A stretch of 64,000 nucleotides of DNA from Micromonospora vinacea (GCF_015751785.1 NZ_JADOTY010000001.1:1116001-1180000); one strand, 5' to 3'; counted from the first letter of the stretch, positions 30,008 through 39,373 are shown. The notes: a model not told the origin generated them from the sequence alone. Numbers and translations are program-made.

Positions 30008-31683
30008 CCGACGTCCCAGACCGGCTCCGGGGTCTCCACCACCTCACTGTCGCCCCGGAACAGCACGAACCGGTCGAAGGAGCGGGTGAACCAACGGTCG
30101 TGGGTGACAGCGATCACCGTTCCCTCGAAGGCGTTCAGACCCGCTTCGAGAGCTTCCGCGCTGGCCAGGTCGAGGTTGTCGGTGGGCTCGTCGAGCAGCA
30201 GCAGGGTCGCCCCGGACAGCTCCAGCAGCAGCACCAGGAACCGGGCCTGCTGCCCGCCGGAGAGCGTGCCGAAGCGCTGGTCGCCCTGCGCGGCCAGCTC
30301 GTAGCGGCTGAGCACCCCCATCGCCGCGTGCCGGTCCATCCCGGTGCGGTGCTCGTCGCCCCGCCAGAGGATCTCGACGAGCGTCTTCGACATCAGCTCC
30401 GGCCGGTCGTGGGTCTGGGAGAAGTGCCCGGGCCGGACCCGGGCACCGAGGCGGGCCACGCCGTCGTGCGTCACCGGCGCCAGCGCGCCCGCGCCGTCGA
30501 CAGGCCCGTTCGCCGGGTCCGGGTCGGTGCCGCCGCGGGCCAGCAGCCGCAGGAAGTGCGACTTGCCGGTGCCGTTGGCACCGAGCACCGCCACCCTGTC
30601 GCCGTACCAGATCTCCAGGTCGAAGGGGAATGTCAGGCCGTCGAGCTCCAGCTGCTCGCAGACGACCGCGCGCTTGCCGGTCCGCCCCCCGCTGAGCCGC
30701 ATCCGGATGTCCTGGTCCTTCGGCGGTACGGGCGGCGGCCCGGCCTCCTCGAACTTGCGCAGCCGGGTCTGCGCGGCCTGGTAGCGCGAGGCCAACCCGT
30801 CGTTGTACGCGGCCTTCTGCTTGTACATCAGCATCAGCTCGCGCAGCTTCTGATGCTCCTCGTCCCAGCGCCGGCGCAGCTCGTCGAGGCGGGCGTGCCG
30901 GGCCACCCGAGCCTCGTGCCAGCTGGCGAAGCCGCCGGGGTGCACCCAGGCGCTGCCACCCTCGACGGCAACCACCCGGTCGGCGCTCTGAGCCAGCAGC
31001 TCGCGGTCGTGCGAGACGTAGAGCACCGACTTCGTCGACTCGCGCAGTCGTGCCTCCAGCCAGCGTTTGCCGGGCACGTCGAGGAAGTTGTCGGGTTCGT
31101 CGAGCAGCAGCACCTCGTCCGGGCCGCGCAGCAGCAACTCCAGGGCGAAGCGCTTCTGCTGGCCGCCGGAGAGGGTACGCACCGGCCGGTCCCGTACGGC
31201 GTCCCAGGGCTGGCTGAGCACGATGGTCGCGACGGTGTCGAAGAGCACCTCGGCGTCGTACCCGCCGGCTTCGCCCCAGGCGCCGAGCGCATCGGCGTAC
31301 GCCAGTTGGGCCTTGCCCGCGGCGTTGCTGAACTTGCCGTGGGCCTCGGCCGCCCGCATGGCCGCCTCGGTCTCGCCGAGTCGCCGGCCGGCGCCGCGCA
31401 GCGCCGGCGGGGCCAGCGACAACGCCAGGTCGGCGAGTGTCGACTCGTCGCCGATCATGCCGATGAACTGGCGCATCACGCCCAGCCCGCCGGCCCGCGC
31501 GACGACGCCGCTGCGTACCGGCAGGTCGCCGGCGACCATCCTCAGCAGCGTCGTCTTTCCCGCGCCGTTCGGCCCGACCAGGGCGACCTTGCTGCCCTCA
31601 CCGACTCGGAACGACACGTCGGCGAAGAGTTCCCGACCGTCGGGCAGGATGTGCCCGACCGCTGCCACGTCCACGTATCCCAC
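30004..31683 (-). CDS. ABC-F family ATPase
   Basis: This 559-aa soluble protein has two ABC cassettes and no membrane segment. The first has Walker A GPNGAGKTT, signature LSGGQQKR and Walker B VLLLDEPDNFLD; the second has GANGTGKSH, LSGGQQAR and LLLLDEPTDNLD. A charged inter-domain linker (EEHQKLRELMLMYKQKAAYNDG) is the part that reaches the ribosomal peptidyl-transferase centre in this family. ABC-F proteins rescue stalled ribosomes or give resistance to ribosome-targeting antibiotics. The GTG at 31683 was chosen by homology to the usual N-terminus. Confidence 0.93.
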   Translation of the reverse strand: MGYVDVAAVGHILPDGRELFADVSFRVGEGSKVALVGPNGAGKTTLLRMVAGDLPVRSGVVARAGGLGVMRQFIGMIGDESTLADLALSLAPPALRGAGRRLGETEAAMRAAEAHGKFSNAAGKAQLAYADALGAWGEAGGYDAEVLFDTVATIVLSQPWDAVRDRPVRTLSGGQQKRFALELLLRGPDEVLLLDEPDNFLDVPGKRWLEARLRESTKSVLYVSHDRELLAQSADRVVAVEGGSAWVHPGGFASWHEARVARHARLDELRRRWDEEHQKLRELMLMYKQKAAYNDGLASRYQAAQTRLRKFEEAGPPPVPPKDQDIRMRLSGGRTGKRAVVCEQLELDGLTFPFDLEIWYGDRVAVLGANGTGKSHFLRLLARGGTDPDPANGPVDGAGALAPVTHDGVARLGARVRPGHFSQTHDRPELMSKTLVEILWRGDEHRTGMDRHAAMGVLSRYELAAQGDQRFGTLSGGQQARFLVLLLELSGATLLLLDEPTDNLDLASAEALEAGLNAFEGTVIAVTHDRWFTRSFDRFVLFRGDSEVVETPEPVWDVG

Positions 31684-31724
31684 GCCGGGATCCTGCCCCA
31701 GTGAGGGTCGGGGGGTACATCCAA

Positions 31725-32330
31725 TTACCGGGTGACGCGCAGCACCCGGAAGCCCTTTTGGCTGGCGTACCGCTCGACCTGCCAGCTCTGCTCGGTGAGC
31801 CAGCGTTGCAGCGAGTCGCCGCCGAGGTGCCGGGCGACGACCAACCACCCGACGCCGTCCGGGGCGAGTCGGGGCAGCCAGCGCAGCAGCAGGTCGTGCA
31901 GCCCGTCCTTGCCGATCCGGATGGGTGGGTTCGACCAGAGCTGGGTGAAGCGGACGCCGTCCGGAACGTCGTCCGGCGCGCTGACCCGGACCCGGTCGGC
32001 GGCGCCGATCCGGGCCGCGTTGGCGGCGGTCAGCTCGCGGGCGCGGGCGTTGACGTCGACGGCCCAGATGGTGCTGGCGGGCGCGAGGTCGGCCAGCACG
32101 CAGCTGATCGGCCCGAATCCGCAGCCGAGGTCGAGCAGGTCGCCTGTGGTGTCGGCGGCGGGCAGCTCGGCCTTTCGCAGCAGCACCGCGGTGCCCGGGT
32201 CGAGCCGGCTGGCGGAGAAGACCCCGCCGGCCGAGGTGAGCCGGTAGTCGCGGTCGGCGACGGAGAACTCGACCTCGCGCGTCGGGGCGTCGCTGGTGGG
32301 CTGAGCGGTGAAGTAGTGGTCGCCGGTCAC
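31725..32330 (-). CDS. Class I SAM-dependent methyltransferase, RsmC-like
   Basis: This 201-aa MTS-domain methyltransferase has SAM-binding motif I (LLDLGCGFGPISCVLA), the acidic loop WAVDVNARA, and the catalytic SNPPI motif, a variant of the NPPF/Y that flips amino bases for N-methylation. RsmC relatives methylate guanine in 16S rRNA. It precedes the ABC-F gene by 41 bp on the same strand, giving a ribosome-related context. The GTG at 32330 has only a weak ribosome site. Confidence 0.9.
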   Translation of the reverse strand: MTGDHYFTAQPTSDAPTREVEFSVADRDYRLTSAGGVFSASRLDPGTAVLLRKAELPAADTTGDLLDLGCGFGPISCVLADLAPASTIWAVDVNARARELTAANAARIGAADRVRVSAPDDVPDGVRFTQLWSNPPIRIGKDGLHDLLLRWLPRLAPDGVGWLVVARHLGGDSLQRWLTEQSWQVERYASQKGFRVLRVTR

Positions 32331-32432
32331 CTGGCAATTCTCGCACCGGTCCGGGGCGGACCTGACACGGCCCACACGCACATTTCCCCGATATTACCCC
32401 CTAAAGGGACAATGGCTCCTACTCTGGGCGAC

Positions 32433-33548
32433 ATGGTGTATCGGTACGAGTCCGATGAGGACGCTTTCGAGGAGTACCCGGAGCCCGGGTCCGACCTGTC
32501 GGTGCTCGGCGCCGGTCCGCCCCCGCCGGCCGGGCCGTCTCCGTCGCGCTTCCCCACGCCGTCGCTGCCCCGGCCGAACCAGCTCTCGCTGCCCTCGTCG
32601 CAGCCCGCGCCGACTCGTGCCGCAGTACCGCAGCCCGCGCCGAATCGTGCCGATGCGCCGCAGCCACTGCCGACGCGTGCCGACATCCCGCCCGCCCCGC
32701 CCCGCAGCCAGATCTACACCTCGGCGACACCGGTGGAGCCGTCCGCCCGGCGCGGCGGCGGCCGACTGTGGCAGGTACTGATCGGCGGCGCAGCCGTCCT
32801 CGTGCTGCTCGCCCTCTGCGGCCTCGGTGCCGCCGCGCTGCTCATGGACCGCAACGAGCAGCCGCAGAGCAACCCGACCTACCAGCCGAACGCCGCCGCA
32901 CCGACGTCGGCAACGCCGGAACGGCTGGCCCTCGACTCCCGGGACACCGACCAGGCCCCGCTCACCGCCAAGGAACTCTTCCCCGGCAAGGAGCTGAAGC
33001 TCACCGATGGCCAACCGAGCTACCAGGTGCTCAAGACGCAGTCCAGCGGCAGTTGTGCCGTCGCCGCCACCGACGAGGTCGCCGACCTGCTGGTCCGGCT
33101 CGGCTGCAACCAGGTCGTCCGGGCCACGCTGAGCACGCCCGACGGCAACCACCTGGTCACCGCCGGCCTGTTCAACCTCACCGACAAGGTCAGCGCGGAA
33201 CGAGCCCGCGACCGACTCCGGCAACTGCTCGACGAACGGCAGGGCCGATTCCGTGGCCTCACCGGCGACGAGGGCGACGACACCGACACCGACGTCCTGA
33301 CCAGCGCCCCGGCCCGGGTCGGTTGGCAGGTCCGTGGCCACTACCTGGCCTACGCGCTGGTGGTCCGCAAGGACGGGGCGGCGATCAAGGCGGGTGACGC
33401 CAAGGTCCGCGAAATCCTGTTCGACATGATCGAGCTGCACCTCAGCCGGGGCGTGCTGCAGAGCCGCGCGGACGGTGGCACCGCCGGACAACCGACGGCG
33501 GCCCCGACCGGCAGCAACGCGAACCAGGGTGGCCTGCCGGGCGACTGA
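32433..33548 (+). CDS. Membrane-anchored protein with Pro-rich cytoplasmic N-terminus
   Basis: This 371-aa protein is not assigned to a family. It has an acidic start (YESDEDAFEEYPEPG), a Pro-rich stretch with repeated QPAPTRA-like units to about residue 105, one transmembrane helix (LIGGAAVLVLLALCGLGAAALL), and an extracytoplasmic domain of some 220 residues with two cysteines (SSGSCAVAATDEVADLLVRLGCNQVV in part) that may form a disulfide. The domain recalls surface or septal proteins of actinomycetes. The ATG at 32412, closer to AAAGGG, is an alternative start. It is divergent from the methyltransferase. Confidence 0.75.
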   Translation: MVYRYESDEDAFEEYPEPGSDLSVLGAGPPPPAGPSPSRFPTPSLPRPNQLSLPSSQPAPTRAAVPQPAPNRADAPQPLPTRADIPPAPPRSQIYTSATPVEPSARRGGGRLWQVLIGGAAVLVLLALCGLGAAALLMDRNEQPQSNPTYQPNAAAPTSATPERLALDSRDTDQAPLTAKELFPGKELKLTDGQPSYQVLKTQSSGSCAVAATDEVADLLVRLGCNQVVRATLSTPDGNHLVTAGLFNLTDKVSAERARDRLRQLLDERQGRFRGLTGDEGDDTDTDVLTSAPARVGWQVRGHYLAYALVVRKDGAAIKAGDAKVREILFDMIELHLSRGVLQSRADGGTAGQPTAAPTGSNANQGGLPGD

Positions 33549-33561
33549 CCCGCAGGCGCGG

Positions 33562-34392
33562 TCAACCCTCGATCGGGACCCGCAACCGGCGGGTGAGCGT
33601 GGCGCGGTGGGCGTACTCGGCCGGATCGGCCGGGTAGCCGACGGCGACCAGCGTCAGCCCGTGCGCGGGGGCCACCGTCACCTCGCTGGACCGCTCGCGC
33701 CGGGTGAGTAGAGTGCCCGGCCACTCGACCGGGCGGCGGCCGTCCCCGGCCACCAGCATGGCCCCCACCAGGCTGCGCACCATCGCCTGGCAGAACGCGT
33801 CGGCCTGCACGGTGGCGACCAGGATGCCGTCCGGGTCGCGACGCCAGTCCAGCCGGGTCACCTCGCGCAGCGTGGTCGCGTGCTCCTTGCGCCGGCAGTA
33901 CGCGGCGAAGTCGTGCTCCCCCACCAGCCCGGTCGCTGCGGCGTTCAGCGCGGCCAGGTCCAACGGCTTCGGCCAGGCCAGCACCTCGTGCCGGCGCAGC
34001 GGCTCGGTGCCGAAGGGCGCATCGGTGACCCGGTACTCGTAGCGTCGGAAGGTTGCCGAGAACCGGGCGTCGAAGTCGGCCGGCACCTCGGTCATCGCCC
34101 GTACGCGCACGTCGGTGGGGAGCAGCCGGGCCAGCCGACGCAGCAGCCGTCCCTCATGCTGCCGCCACACGTCCACCGGCAGGTCCAGGTGGCACACCTG
34201 CCCCGTGGCGTGCACCCCCGCGTCGGTCCGTCCGGCCACCGTCAGCCCGGTGGCCGTACCAACGCCGAGGACCAGGTCCAGGGTCTCGACGAGCACCCCC
34301 GCGACGGTGCGCCGGGTCGGCTGGGGTGCCCAGCCGGAAAAGTCGGTGCCGTCGTACGAGACGTCCAGCCGCAGCCGGATCCGCTCGTCCAC
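33562..34392 (-). CDS. truA: tRNA pseudouridine(38-40) synthase TruA
   Basis: This 276-aa enzyme makes pseudouridine at positions 38-40 of the tRNA anticodon arm. The catalytic Asp lies in AGRTDAGVHATGQVCHL, and the N-terminal DVSYDGTDFSGWAPQP and FRRYEYRV are typical. The GTG at 34392 is preceded by AGGAGG with six-base spacing. It is the last gene of the ribosomal block, 68 bp after rplQ but behind a strong hairpin, so it may be transcribed at a lower level than the ribosomal genes. Confidence 0.96.
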   Translation of the reverse strand: MDERIRLRLDVSYDGTDFSGWAPQPTRRTVAGVLVETLDLVLGVGTATGLTVAGRTDAGVHATGQVCHLDLPVDVWRQHEGRLLRRLARLLPTDVRVRAMTEVPADFDARFSATFRRYEYRVTDAPFGTEPLRRHEVLAWPKPLDLAALNAAATGLVGEHDFAAYCRRKEHATTLREVTRLDWRRDPDGILVATVQADAFCQAMVRSLVGAMLVAGDGRRPVEWPGTLLTRRERSSEVTVAPAHGLTLVAVGYPADPAEYAHRATLTRRLRVPIEG

Positions 34393-34414
34393 CTCGTACC
34401 TCCTGTTACGGGTC

Positions 34415-34446
34415 GGGCCCGGCACCCCCGATGGGGTGCCGGGCCC
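34415..34446 (-). terminator. Hairpin after rplQ
   Basis: A perfect 14-bp stem (GGGCCCGGCACCCC at 34415-34428 with its complement at 34433-34446) closes on a 4-nt loop between rplQ and truA. It is probably the end, or a partial end, of the alpha-operon transcript. Confidence 0.7.
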
Positions 34447-34460
34447 GATAATGCCCTTGA

Positions 34461-35018
34461 TCAGGCCTTGTTCTCGGTGGCCTCGTCGCTGTCCTCGCGG
34501 GCGGCGGCGGTGTCACCGGACGCCGACACCGGCGCCTCGGAATCCTGGTCGGCCGGAGCCGACTTCGGGGCCTCGTCGGCCGGGGCGAGCGCCTCGACCT
34601 TGTCCTGCTGCGCGGCCTTGCGGGCGGCGGTCTTCTTGTTCACCTTCGGCTCGGCGACCTGAAGCTCCTCCACCAGCTCGATGATGGCCATCGGCGCGTT
34701 GTCACCCTTGCGCGGACCGGTCTTCACGATCCGGGTGTAACCGCCGGGGCGGTTGGAGTACCGGGGCGCGATCTGGTCGAACAGGGCGTAGACGACGTCC
34801 TTGTCCTTGACGACACCCAGCACCCGACGCCGCGAGGCGAGGTCACCGCGCTTGGCCTTGGTGATGAGCTGCTCGGCCAGCGGGCGCAGCCGCCGGGCCT
34901 TCGTCTCGGTGGTCTGGATCTTGCCGTGCTGGAACAGCGCGGTCGCCAGGTTGGCGAGCATCAGCCGCTCGTGCGAGGGGCTGCCGCCGAGGCGGGGGCC
35001 CTTGGTGGGCGTGGGCAT
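34461..35018 (-). CDS. rplQ: 50S ribosomal protein L17
   Basis: The product is 185 aa. The first ~120 residues are the conserved L17 fold at the exit-tunnel side of the large subunit ([43 protein letters not shown]). The last ~65 residues are an Ala/Asp/Glu-rich tail ([16 protein letters not shown]), longer than in most bacteria but of a kind common in actinomycetes. It follows rpoA by 34 bp, as usual for the alpha operon. Confidence 0.97.
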   Translation of the reverse strand: MPTPTKGPRLGGSPSHERLMLANLATALFQHGKIQTTETKARRLRPLAEQLITKAKRGDLASRRRVLGVVKDKDVVYALFDQIAPRYSNRPGGYTRIVKTGPRKGDNAPMAIIELVEELQVAEPKVNKKTAARKAAQQDKVEALAPADEAPKSAPADQDSEAPVSASGDTAAAREDSDEATENKA

Positions 35019-35052
35019 TTTTGGTGCTCCTCAGTTGTGGCGGCAGCGCGGA

Positions 35053-36075
35053 CTAGAGCTGCTCGGTCTCGCGGTAGTCGTCGGTGTCGTAGTCGGCCTC
35101 GCCGAAGGTGTCCACGACGTGCGCCGGGTCGAAGTTCGGAGCCGAGTCCTTCAGCCCGAGACCCATCCCGGCGAGCTTCATCTTGACCTCGTCGATCGAC
35201 TTCTGACCGAAGTTGCGAATGTCGAGGAGGTCGGCCTCGGTACGCCCGATGAGCTCACCAACGGAGTTGATGCCCTCGCGCTTGAGGCAGTTGTAGGAGC
35301 GGACGGTGAGGTCCAGCTCCTCGATCGGCAGGGCAAGGTCCGCCGCCAGCTGGGCGTCCTGCGGGGACGGCCCGATGTCGATGCCCTCGGCGGTCTCGTC
35401 CAGCTCCCGGGCGAGCCCGAACAGCTCCACCAGCGTCGAACCGGCGGAGGCCAGCGCGGTACGCGGACCCATCGACGGCTTGGTCTCGACGTCGATGATC
35501 AGCCGGTCGAAGTCGGTGCGCTGCTCGACACGGGTCGCCTCGACGCGGTAGGTCACCTTCAGCACCGGCGAGTAGATCGAGTCGACCGGGATCCGGCCGA
35601 TCTCCGCGCCGGACTGCTTGTTCTGCGCCGCCGTCACGTAGCCCCGGCCCCGCTCGACGGTCAGCTCCATGTCGAGCCGGCCCTTGCCGTTCAGGGTGGC
35701 GAGCTTGAGATCCGGGTTGTGCACCGAGACGCCGGCCGGCGGCTGGATGTCGCCCGCGGTCACGTCGCCCGGGCCCTGCTTACGCAGGTACATGCTGACC
35801 GGCTCGTCGTGCTCGGAGCTGACGCACAGCTCCTTGATGTTCATGACGAGCTCGACCACGTCCTCCTTGACACCGGGGATCGTGGTGAACTCGTGCAGCA
35901 CACCGTCGATCTTGATCGAGGTGACGGCCGCGCCCGGGATCGACGACAGCAGCGTACGCCGCAGCGAGTTGCCCAGGGTGTAGCCGAAGCCCGGCTCCAG
36001 CGGCTCGATGGCGAACCGCGACCGGGTCTCGTTGATCGACTCCTCGGAGAGGGAGGGTCGCTGGCTGATGAGCAT
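35053..36075 (-). CDS. rpoA: RNA polymerase alpha subunit
   Basis: This 340-aa subunit nucleates RNA polymerase assembly. The N-terminal dimerisation domain shows [19 protein letters not shown], and the C-terminal DNA/activator-binding domain shows [20 protein letters not shown] and [18 protein letters not shown]. An acidic tail rich in Asp and Tyr ([17 protein letters not shown]) ends it. It lies between rpsD and rplQ, separated from rpsD by a hairpin that may tune its level. Confidence 0.98.
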   Translation of the reverse strand: MLISQRPSLSEESINETRSRFAIEPLEPGFGYTLGNSLRRTLLSSIPGAAVTSIKIDGVLHEFTTIPGVKEDVVELVMNIKELCVSSEHDEPVSMYLRKQGPGDVTAGDIQPPAGVSVHNPDLKLATLNGKGRLDMELTVERGRGYVTAAQNKQSGAEIGRIPVDSIYSPVLKVTYRVEATRVEQRTDFDRLIIDVETKPSMGPRTALASAGSTLVELFGLARELDETAEGIDIGPSPQDAQLAADLALPIEELDLTVRSYNCLKREGINSVGELIGRTEADLLDIRNFGQKSIDEVKMKLAGMGLGLKDSAPNFDPAHVVDTFGEADYDTDDYRETEQL

Positions 36076-36131
36076 CTTTTCTCTTCTCTTCCGGGGCGCC
36101 CGCTATTTGACGCCCACGACACAAACTGTTC

Positions 36132-36161
36132 CGGTGGCCCGCCCCGAGGGGCGGGCCACCG
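36132..36161 (-). terminator. Hairpin between rpsD and rpoA (possible attenuator)
   Basis: A perfect 14-bp stem (CGGTGGCCCGCCCC at 36132-36145, complement 36148-36161) has a 2-nt spacer, so the real loop is larger. As it is internal to the operon, partial termination or an mRNA processing/stability signal is likely. Confidence 0.55.
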
Positions 36162-36173
36162 AACGAGCTCGGA

Positions 36174-36800
36174 CTACTTGGAGTAGAGCTCGACGATCAA
36201 CTGCTCCTGGACCTGCGTGTCGATGACCTGCCGGGCCGGGAGGGAGTGCACGAGCACCTTCATCTGGCTCGGGATGGCCTCAAGCCACGCCGGAACCGTC
36301 TTCGAGCCGGCCTGAGCCTGCGCGACGATGAACGGGGTGAGCTCCTTGCTCTTGCCCCGAACCTCGATGATGTCGTGCTCCTTGACGCGGTACGACGGGA
36401 TGTCGACCTTCTTGCCGTTCACCGTGAAGTGACCGTGCTTGACCAGCTGGCGGGCCATGTCCCGCGAGTGGGCGTAGCCGGCCCGGTAAACGACGTTGTC
36501 CAGCCGCGACTCGAGGATCTGCAGGAGGACCTCACCGGTCTTGGCCTGCTTGCCAACGGCTTCCTCGTAGTAACCGCGGAACTGCTTCTCCAGCACGCCG
36601 TAGACACGACGGGCCTTCTGCTTCTCACGGAGCTGGAGCAGGTACTCCGTCTCCTTGGTACGGCCGCGGCCGTGCTGCCCGGGCGGGAACGGCCGGGACT
36701 CGAACGGGCACTTCGGCCCATCGCACTTGCTGCCCTTGAGGAACAGCTTCATCTTCTCCCGCCGGCAACGGCGGCAGTCTGCACCGGTGTAACGAGCCAT
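36174..36800 (-). CDS. rpsD: 30S ribosomal protein S4
   Basis: This 208-aa primary 16S-binding protein is of the zinc-containing form: Cys9, Cys12, Cys26 and Cys31 are spaced as in the C+ type (CRRC, KCDGPKC). The S4 RNA-binding domain follows ([38 protein letters not shown]). S4 is the classical autogenous regulator of the alpha operon in enterics; whether it acts so here is not visible. GAGAGG ribosome site; 13 bp after rpsK. Confidence 0.98.
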   Translation of the reverse strand: MARYTGADCRRCRREKMKLFLKGSKCDGPKCPFESRPFPPGQHGRGRTKETEYLLQLREKQKARRVYGVLEKQFRGYYEEAVGKQAKTGEVLLQILESRLDNVVYRAGYAHSRDMARQLVKHGHFTVNGKKVDIPSYRVKEHDIIEVRGKSKELTPFIVAQAQAGSKTVPAWLEAIPSQMKVLVHSLPARQVIDTQVQEQLIVELYSK

Positions 36801-36813
36801 CTCTCTCTACCTC

Positions 36814-37221
36814 TCAGACCCGGCGACGCTTCGGCGGACGGCACCCGTTGTGCGGCTGCGGGGTGACGTCGGCGATCTGCCCGACCTCGAGGCCCACTGC
36901 CTGCAGCGAACGGATGGCGGTCTCCCGGCCGGAGCCGGGGCCCTTGACGAACACGTCGACCTTGCGCATGCCGTGCTCCATGGCGCGACGCGCGGCAGCC
37001 TCGGCGGCCAGCTGCGCGGCGAACGGAGTCGACTTGCGGGAGCCCTTGAAGCCGACCTGGCCAGCGGAGGCCCAGGAGATGACCGCACCGGTCGGGTCCG
37101 TGATGGACACGATGGTGTTGTTGAACGTGCTCTTGATGTGCGCCTGCCCGTGGGCGACGTTCTTGCGTTCCTTGCGCCGGACCTTCTTTACAGCGGCTCC
37201 GGCACGAGCCTTCGGTGGCAT
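36814..37221 (-). CDS. rpsK: 30S ribosomal protein S11
   Basis: This 135-aa platform protein contacts mRNA near the Shine-Dalgarno helix. The conserved core [25 protein letters not shown] is present (in part), and the C-terminus is [15 protein letters not shown], with the usual [11 protein letters not shown] ending. The N-terminus is Lys/Arg-rich. It lies 89 bp after rpsM; the gap shows no strong hairpin. Confidence 0.98.
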   Translation of the reverse strand: MPPKARAGAAVKKVRRKERKNVAHGQAHIKSTFNNTIVSITDPTGAVISWASAGQVGFKGSRKSTPFAAQLAAEAAARRAMEHGMRKVDVFVKGPGSGRETAIRSLQAVGLEVGQIADVTPQPHNGCRPPKRRRV

Positions 37222-37310
37222 AAGTCTGTGCGCTCCTAGTTGACTTTCCGGATCGGGCCGGGCGGGCCGGTCTTCCTGGACCCGACATCGACCCGAATTC
37301 CGGTCAAAAT

Positions 37311-37691
37311 CTACTTCTTGCCGGGCTTCTTCTTGCCGGCGACGGTCCGCTTCGGGCCCTTGCGGGTCCGTGCATTGGTCTTGGTCCGCTGGCCACGCAC
37401 GGGCAGGCCCCGGCGGTGCCGGATGCCGGCGTAGCAGCCGATCTCAACCTTGCGGCGGATGTCAGCGGCGACCTCGCGGCGCAGGTCGCCTTCAACCTTG
37501 TAGTTGCCCTCGATGTGGTCGCGGAGCTGCACGAGCTCCTCGTCCGTGAGGTCCCGAGCGCGCTTGTCCGGCGAGATGCCAGTGGCGGCGAGTGTCTCCA
37601 GGGCGCGGGTGCGACCGACCCCGAAGATGTAGGTGAGCGCGATCTCCAACCGCTTTTCGCGGGGGAGATCCACGCCGACTAGACGTGCCAT
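37311..37691 (-). CDS. rpsM: 30S ribosomal protein S13
   Basis: This 126-aa small-subunit head protein bridges to L5 and contacts P-site tRNA. The helix-two-turn-helix part ([21 protein letters not shown]) and the C-terminal [19 protein letters not shown] are standard, ending in a Lys-rich tail that reaches the tRNA. A 266-bp gap separates it from rpmJ; nothing recognisable was found in that gap. Confidence 0.98.
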   Translation of the reverse strand: MARLVGVDLPREKRLEIALTYIFGVGRTRALETLAATGISPDKRARDLTDEELVQLRDHIEGNYKVEGDLRREVAADIRRKVEIGCYAGIRHRRGLPVRGQRTKTNARTRKGPKRTVAGKKKPGKK

Positions 37692-37957
37692 GTGCGGGCG
37701 TACTCCTCGTGATGTGTGGCGGAGGTGTGGACCCGTCCCACCCCGCTACCGGCCGTCCCGTCCTTCCGACGCGGTGAGCGCCGGCGACCGGGATCGGTCG
37801 CTGCCCGAGCGGGCCCCGGCCTCCGACCGGGGGTCAGCCACGCAGAGGTACGTCTGGCGTACCGCTCGCGGCTGGGACGAGCATGTGTGATGTGTGTGTC
37901 GCTGGGGATCTGCCCGGACCAACGCCACCCGGCCGTGTTCCGGCCGGACGGGCTGAG

Positions 37958-38071
37958 TCAGCCCTGGCGCTGCTTGTGGCGCGGGTCGCTGCAGATGACC
38001 ATGACCCGGCCGTGCCGGCGGATAACCCGGCACTTGTTGCAGATCCTCTTGACGCTCGGCTTGACCTTCAC
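37958..38071 (-). CDS. rpmJ: 50S ribosomal protein L36
   Basis: This 37-aa protein begins at GTG and reads [20 protein letters not shown], continuing to RHKQRQG. The zinc ligands Cys11, Cys14, Cys27 and His32 are present, so it is the zinc-binding (C+) form. It sits between infA (92 bp upstream) and rpsM, its normal place. Zinc-free paralogues are often made under zinc limitation; none is visible here. Confidence 0.95.
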   Translation of the reverse strand: MKVKPSVKRICNKCRVIRRHGRVMVICSDPRHKQRQG

Positions 38072-38162
38072 GGTTGCCTTACTTCCCATCTGGCCCGGGG
38101 ACGCGCTCTGCGCGACACCGGACGTCGAAGACGGACACGGGACTTCCCGGCCGTCGTCAGGA

Positions 38163-38384
38163 CTACTTGTAGCGGTAGACGATGCGCCCGCGGGTCAGGT
38201 CGTACGGCGAGAGTTCGACGACGACCCGGTCCTCCGGAAGGATGCGGATGTAGTGCTGCCGCATCTTGCCGCTGATGTGAGCCAACACCTTGTGGCCGTT
38301 CGCGAGCTCCACCCGGAACATGGCGTTCGGCAGGGGCTCGATGACCCGACCCTCGATCTCAATGGCTCCGTCTTTTTTCGGCAT
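38163..38384 (-). CDS. infA: Translation initiation factor IF-1
   Basis: This 73-aa OB-fold protein blocks the A site during initiation. The sequence [20 protein letters not shown] and the C-terminal [22 protein letters not shown] (in part) are nearly universal. The ATG follows GGAGGAC. It opens the infA-rpmJ-rpsM-rpsK-rpsD-rpoA-rplQ group. A 312-bp upstream space with lower GC around 38440 probably holds its own promoter. Confidence 0.98.
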   Translation of the reverse strand: MPKKDGAIEIEGRVIEPLPNAMFRVELANGHKVLAHISGKMRQHYIRILPEDRVVVELSPYDLTRGRIVYRYK

Positions 38385-38696
38385 GTCCTCCGCTGTCCTG
38401 ACGTCGATTGCTCCGGGCGGCCCACAACGTCTTACACGGAAATCTGATCAGAATCAGAAGCCCGCGCCAGCCGCGGCTCCAGCTCCCACCGAAGCGCAGG
38501 GTGGGCATGCCGGAGTGGACGCTGTGCGCCGATCTGAAAGTGTACGCCGGCCTGCACTCCCCCGCCAAACCGACCACCCACCAACCCGCGCGGCGCCCTC
38601 ACAACCCCGCCCCCAGCGCGGTTGATCATGAAGTAATCGTCAGGACACACCGGCATCGGTGGCAACAACTTCATGATCAACGAGGTGAGGGTGGGG
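38385..38696. other. Intergenic region upstream of infA, 312 bp
   Basis: It holds the likely infA promoter near 38440-38460 (on the minus strand CTGATCAG is followed by GTAAGAC) and, further away, one 61-bp palindromic element (38621-38681). No gene was seen. Confidence 0.5.
38621..38681. repeat. 61-bp palindromic element, copy A
   Basis: GTTGATCATGAAGT at 38621-38634 pairs perfectly with 38668-38681, with weaker pairing inside. A 61-bp relative in the opposite orientation lies at 39299-39359, and the two flank the DUF1707 gene. Confidence 0.8.
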
Positions 38697-39248
38697 TCAG
38701 GGGGTTGGTGGGGCGTCGTCCGGTTTGATGGCGCGTTTGGCCTGCCTGCGCTCTCGGCGGCGTTGGCGCTTGATGGCCTGACGCTGGGGCTCCTTGGCGG
38801 CCATGCCGGAGACCGTGCGGACCACCAGCACCGCGCCCCACGGCCCCGCCACCCAGGCCGGCCAGAAGTAGAGCAGATCCTGGCTGAGCAGCGACGTCAC
38901 CGCCCAAATGGTCACCACGATGGCGATCACCCGCAGGTACGGGAACCACACCTCGGCCAACCAGCGGGCCGTGACACCGCTGGTGGAGGCGGGGCCGAGC
39001 TGGTCACCCAACAGGCTCACCGTCGGCCCGGCGGTCGGCGCCAGGCCCGACCGCTGCGTCGGCGTCACCGGCGGCAGGTCGGTGAGCAGGGCCTTCAGGT
39101 CGGCGTACGTGCGTGCCGCGTAGGCCCGCTGCAACCGCTCGTCGTACTCATGCAGATCCAGTCGGCCCTCGTCGAGGGCGACCCGCAACCGGTCGGCCAC
39201 CGCCGCACGGTCCGAGTCCGCGGCTCGCATCCCGTCGCGCCCGTCCAT
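38697..39248 (-). CDS. DUF1707 domain / two-helix membrane protein
   Basis: This 183-aa protein has an N-terminal DUF1707 segment (MRAADSDRAAVADRLRVAL; EYDERLQRAYAARTYADL), a linker, two hydrophobic helices (FPYLRVIAIVVTIWAVTSLL; WVAGPWGAVLVVRTV), and a basic C-terminal tail (RQRRRERRQAKR). The family is abundant in actinomycetes and may be linked to envelope or signalling roles, without a proven function. It is placed between map and infA inside the ribosomal block and is bracketed by two 61-bp palindromes. The ATG at 39248 is chosen by family alignment; upstream ATGs are possible. Confidence 0.85.
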   Translation of the reverse strand: MDGRDGMRAADSDRAAVADRLRVALDEGRLDLHEYDERLQRAYAARTYADLKALLTDLPPVTPTQRSGLAPTAGPTVSLLGDQLGPASTSGVTARWLAEVWFPYLRVIAIVVTIWAVTSLLSQDLLYFWPAWVAGPWGAVLVVRTVSGMAAKEPQRQAIKRQRRRERRQAKRAIKPDDAPPTP

Positions 39249-39298
39249 GCCGGCAAGCATGCCACCGCCGCGCCAGTCCCGCCCTACCTCGAACATCG

Positions 39299-39359
39299 GT
39301 CGATCATGAAGTTGTTGCCGGCCTCGCCGGCGTGTCAGCGCAACAACTTCATGATCAAC
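39299..39359. repeat. 61-bp palindromic element, copy B
   Basis: GATCATGAAGTTGTTGC at 39302-39318 pairs perfectly (17 bp) with 39340-39356. Read on the opposite strand it aligns over its full 61 bp with the element at 38621-38681, with conserved ends and a conserved GACAC/CGGC interior. Confidence 0.82.
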
Positions 39360-39373
39360 GGGTGGGGCGGGGG

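Noticed and set aside
38621..39359. Inverted 61-bp pair as insertion-sequence ends
   Set aside because: Each copy is itself a full palindrome, there is no transposase gene between them and no target-site duplication was identified, so an IS call is not supported.
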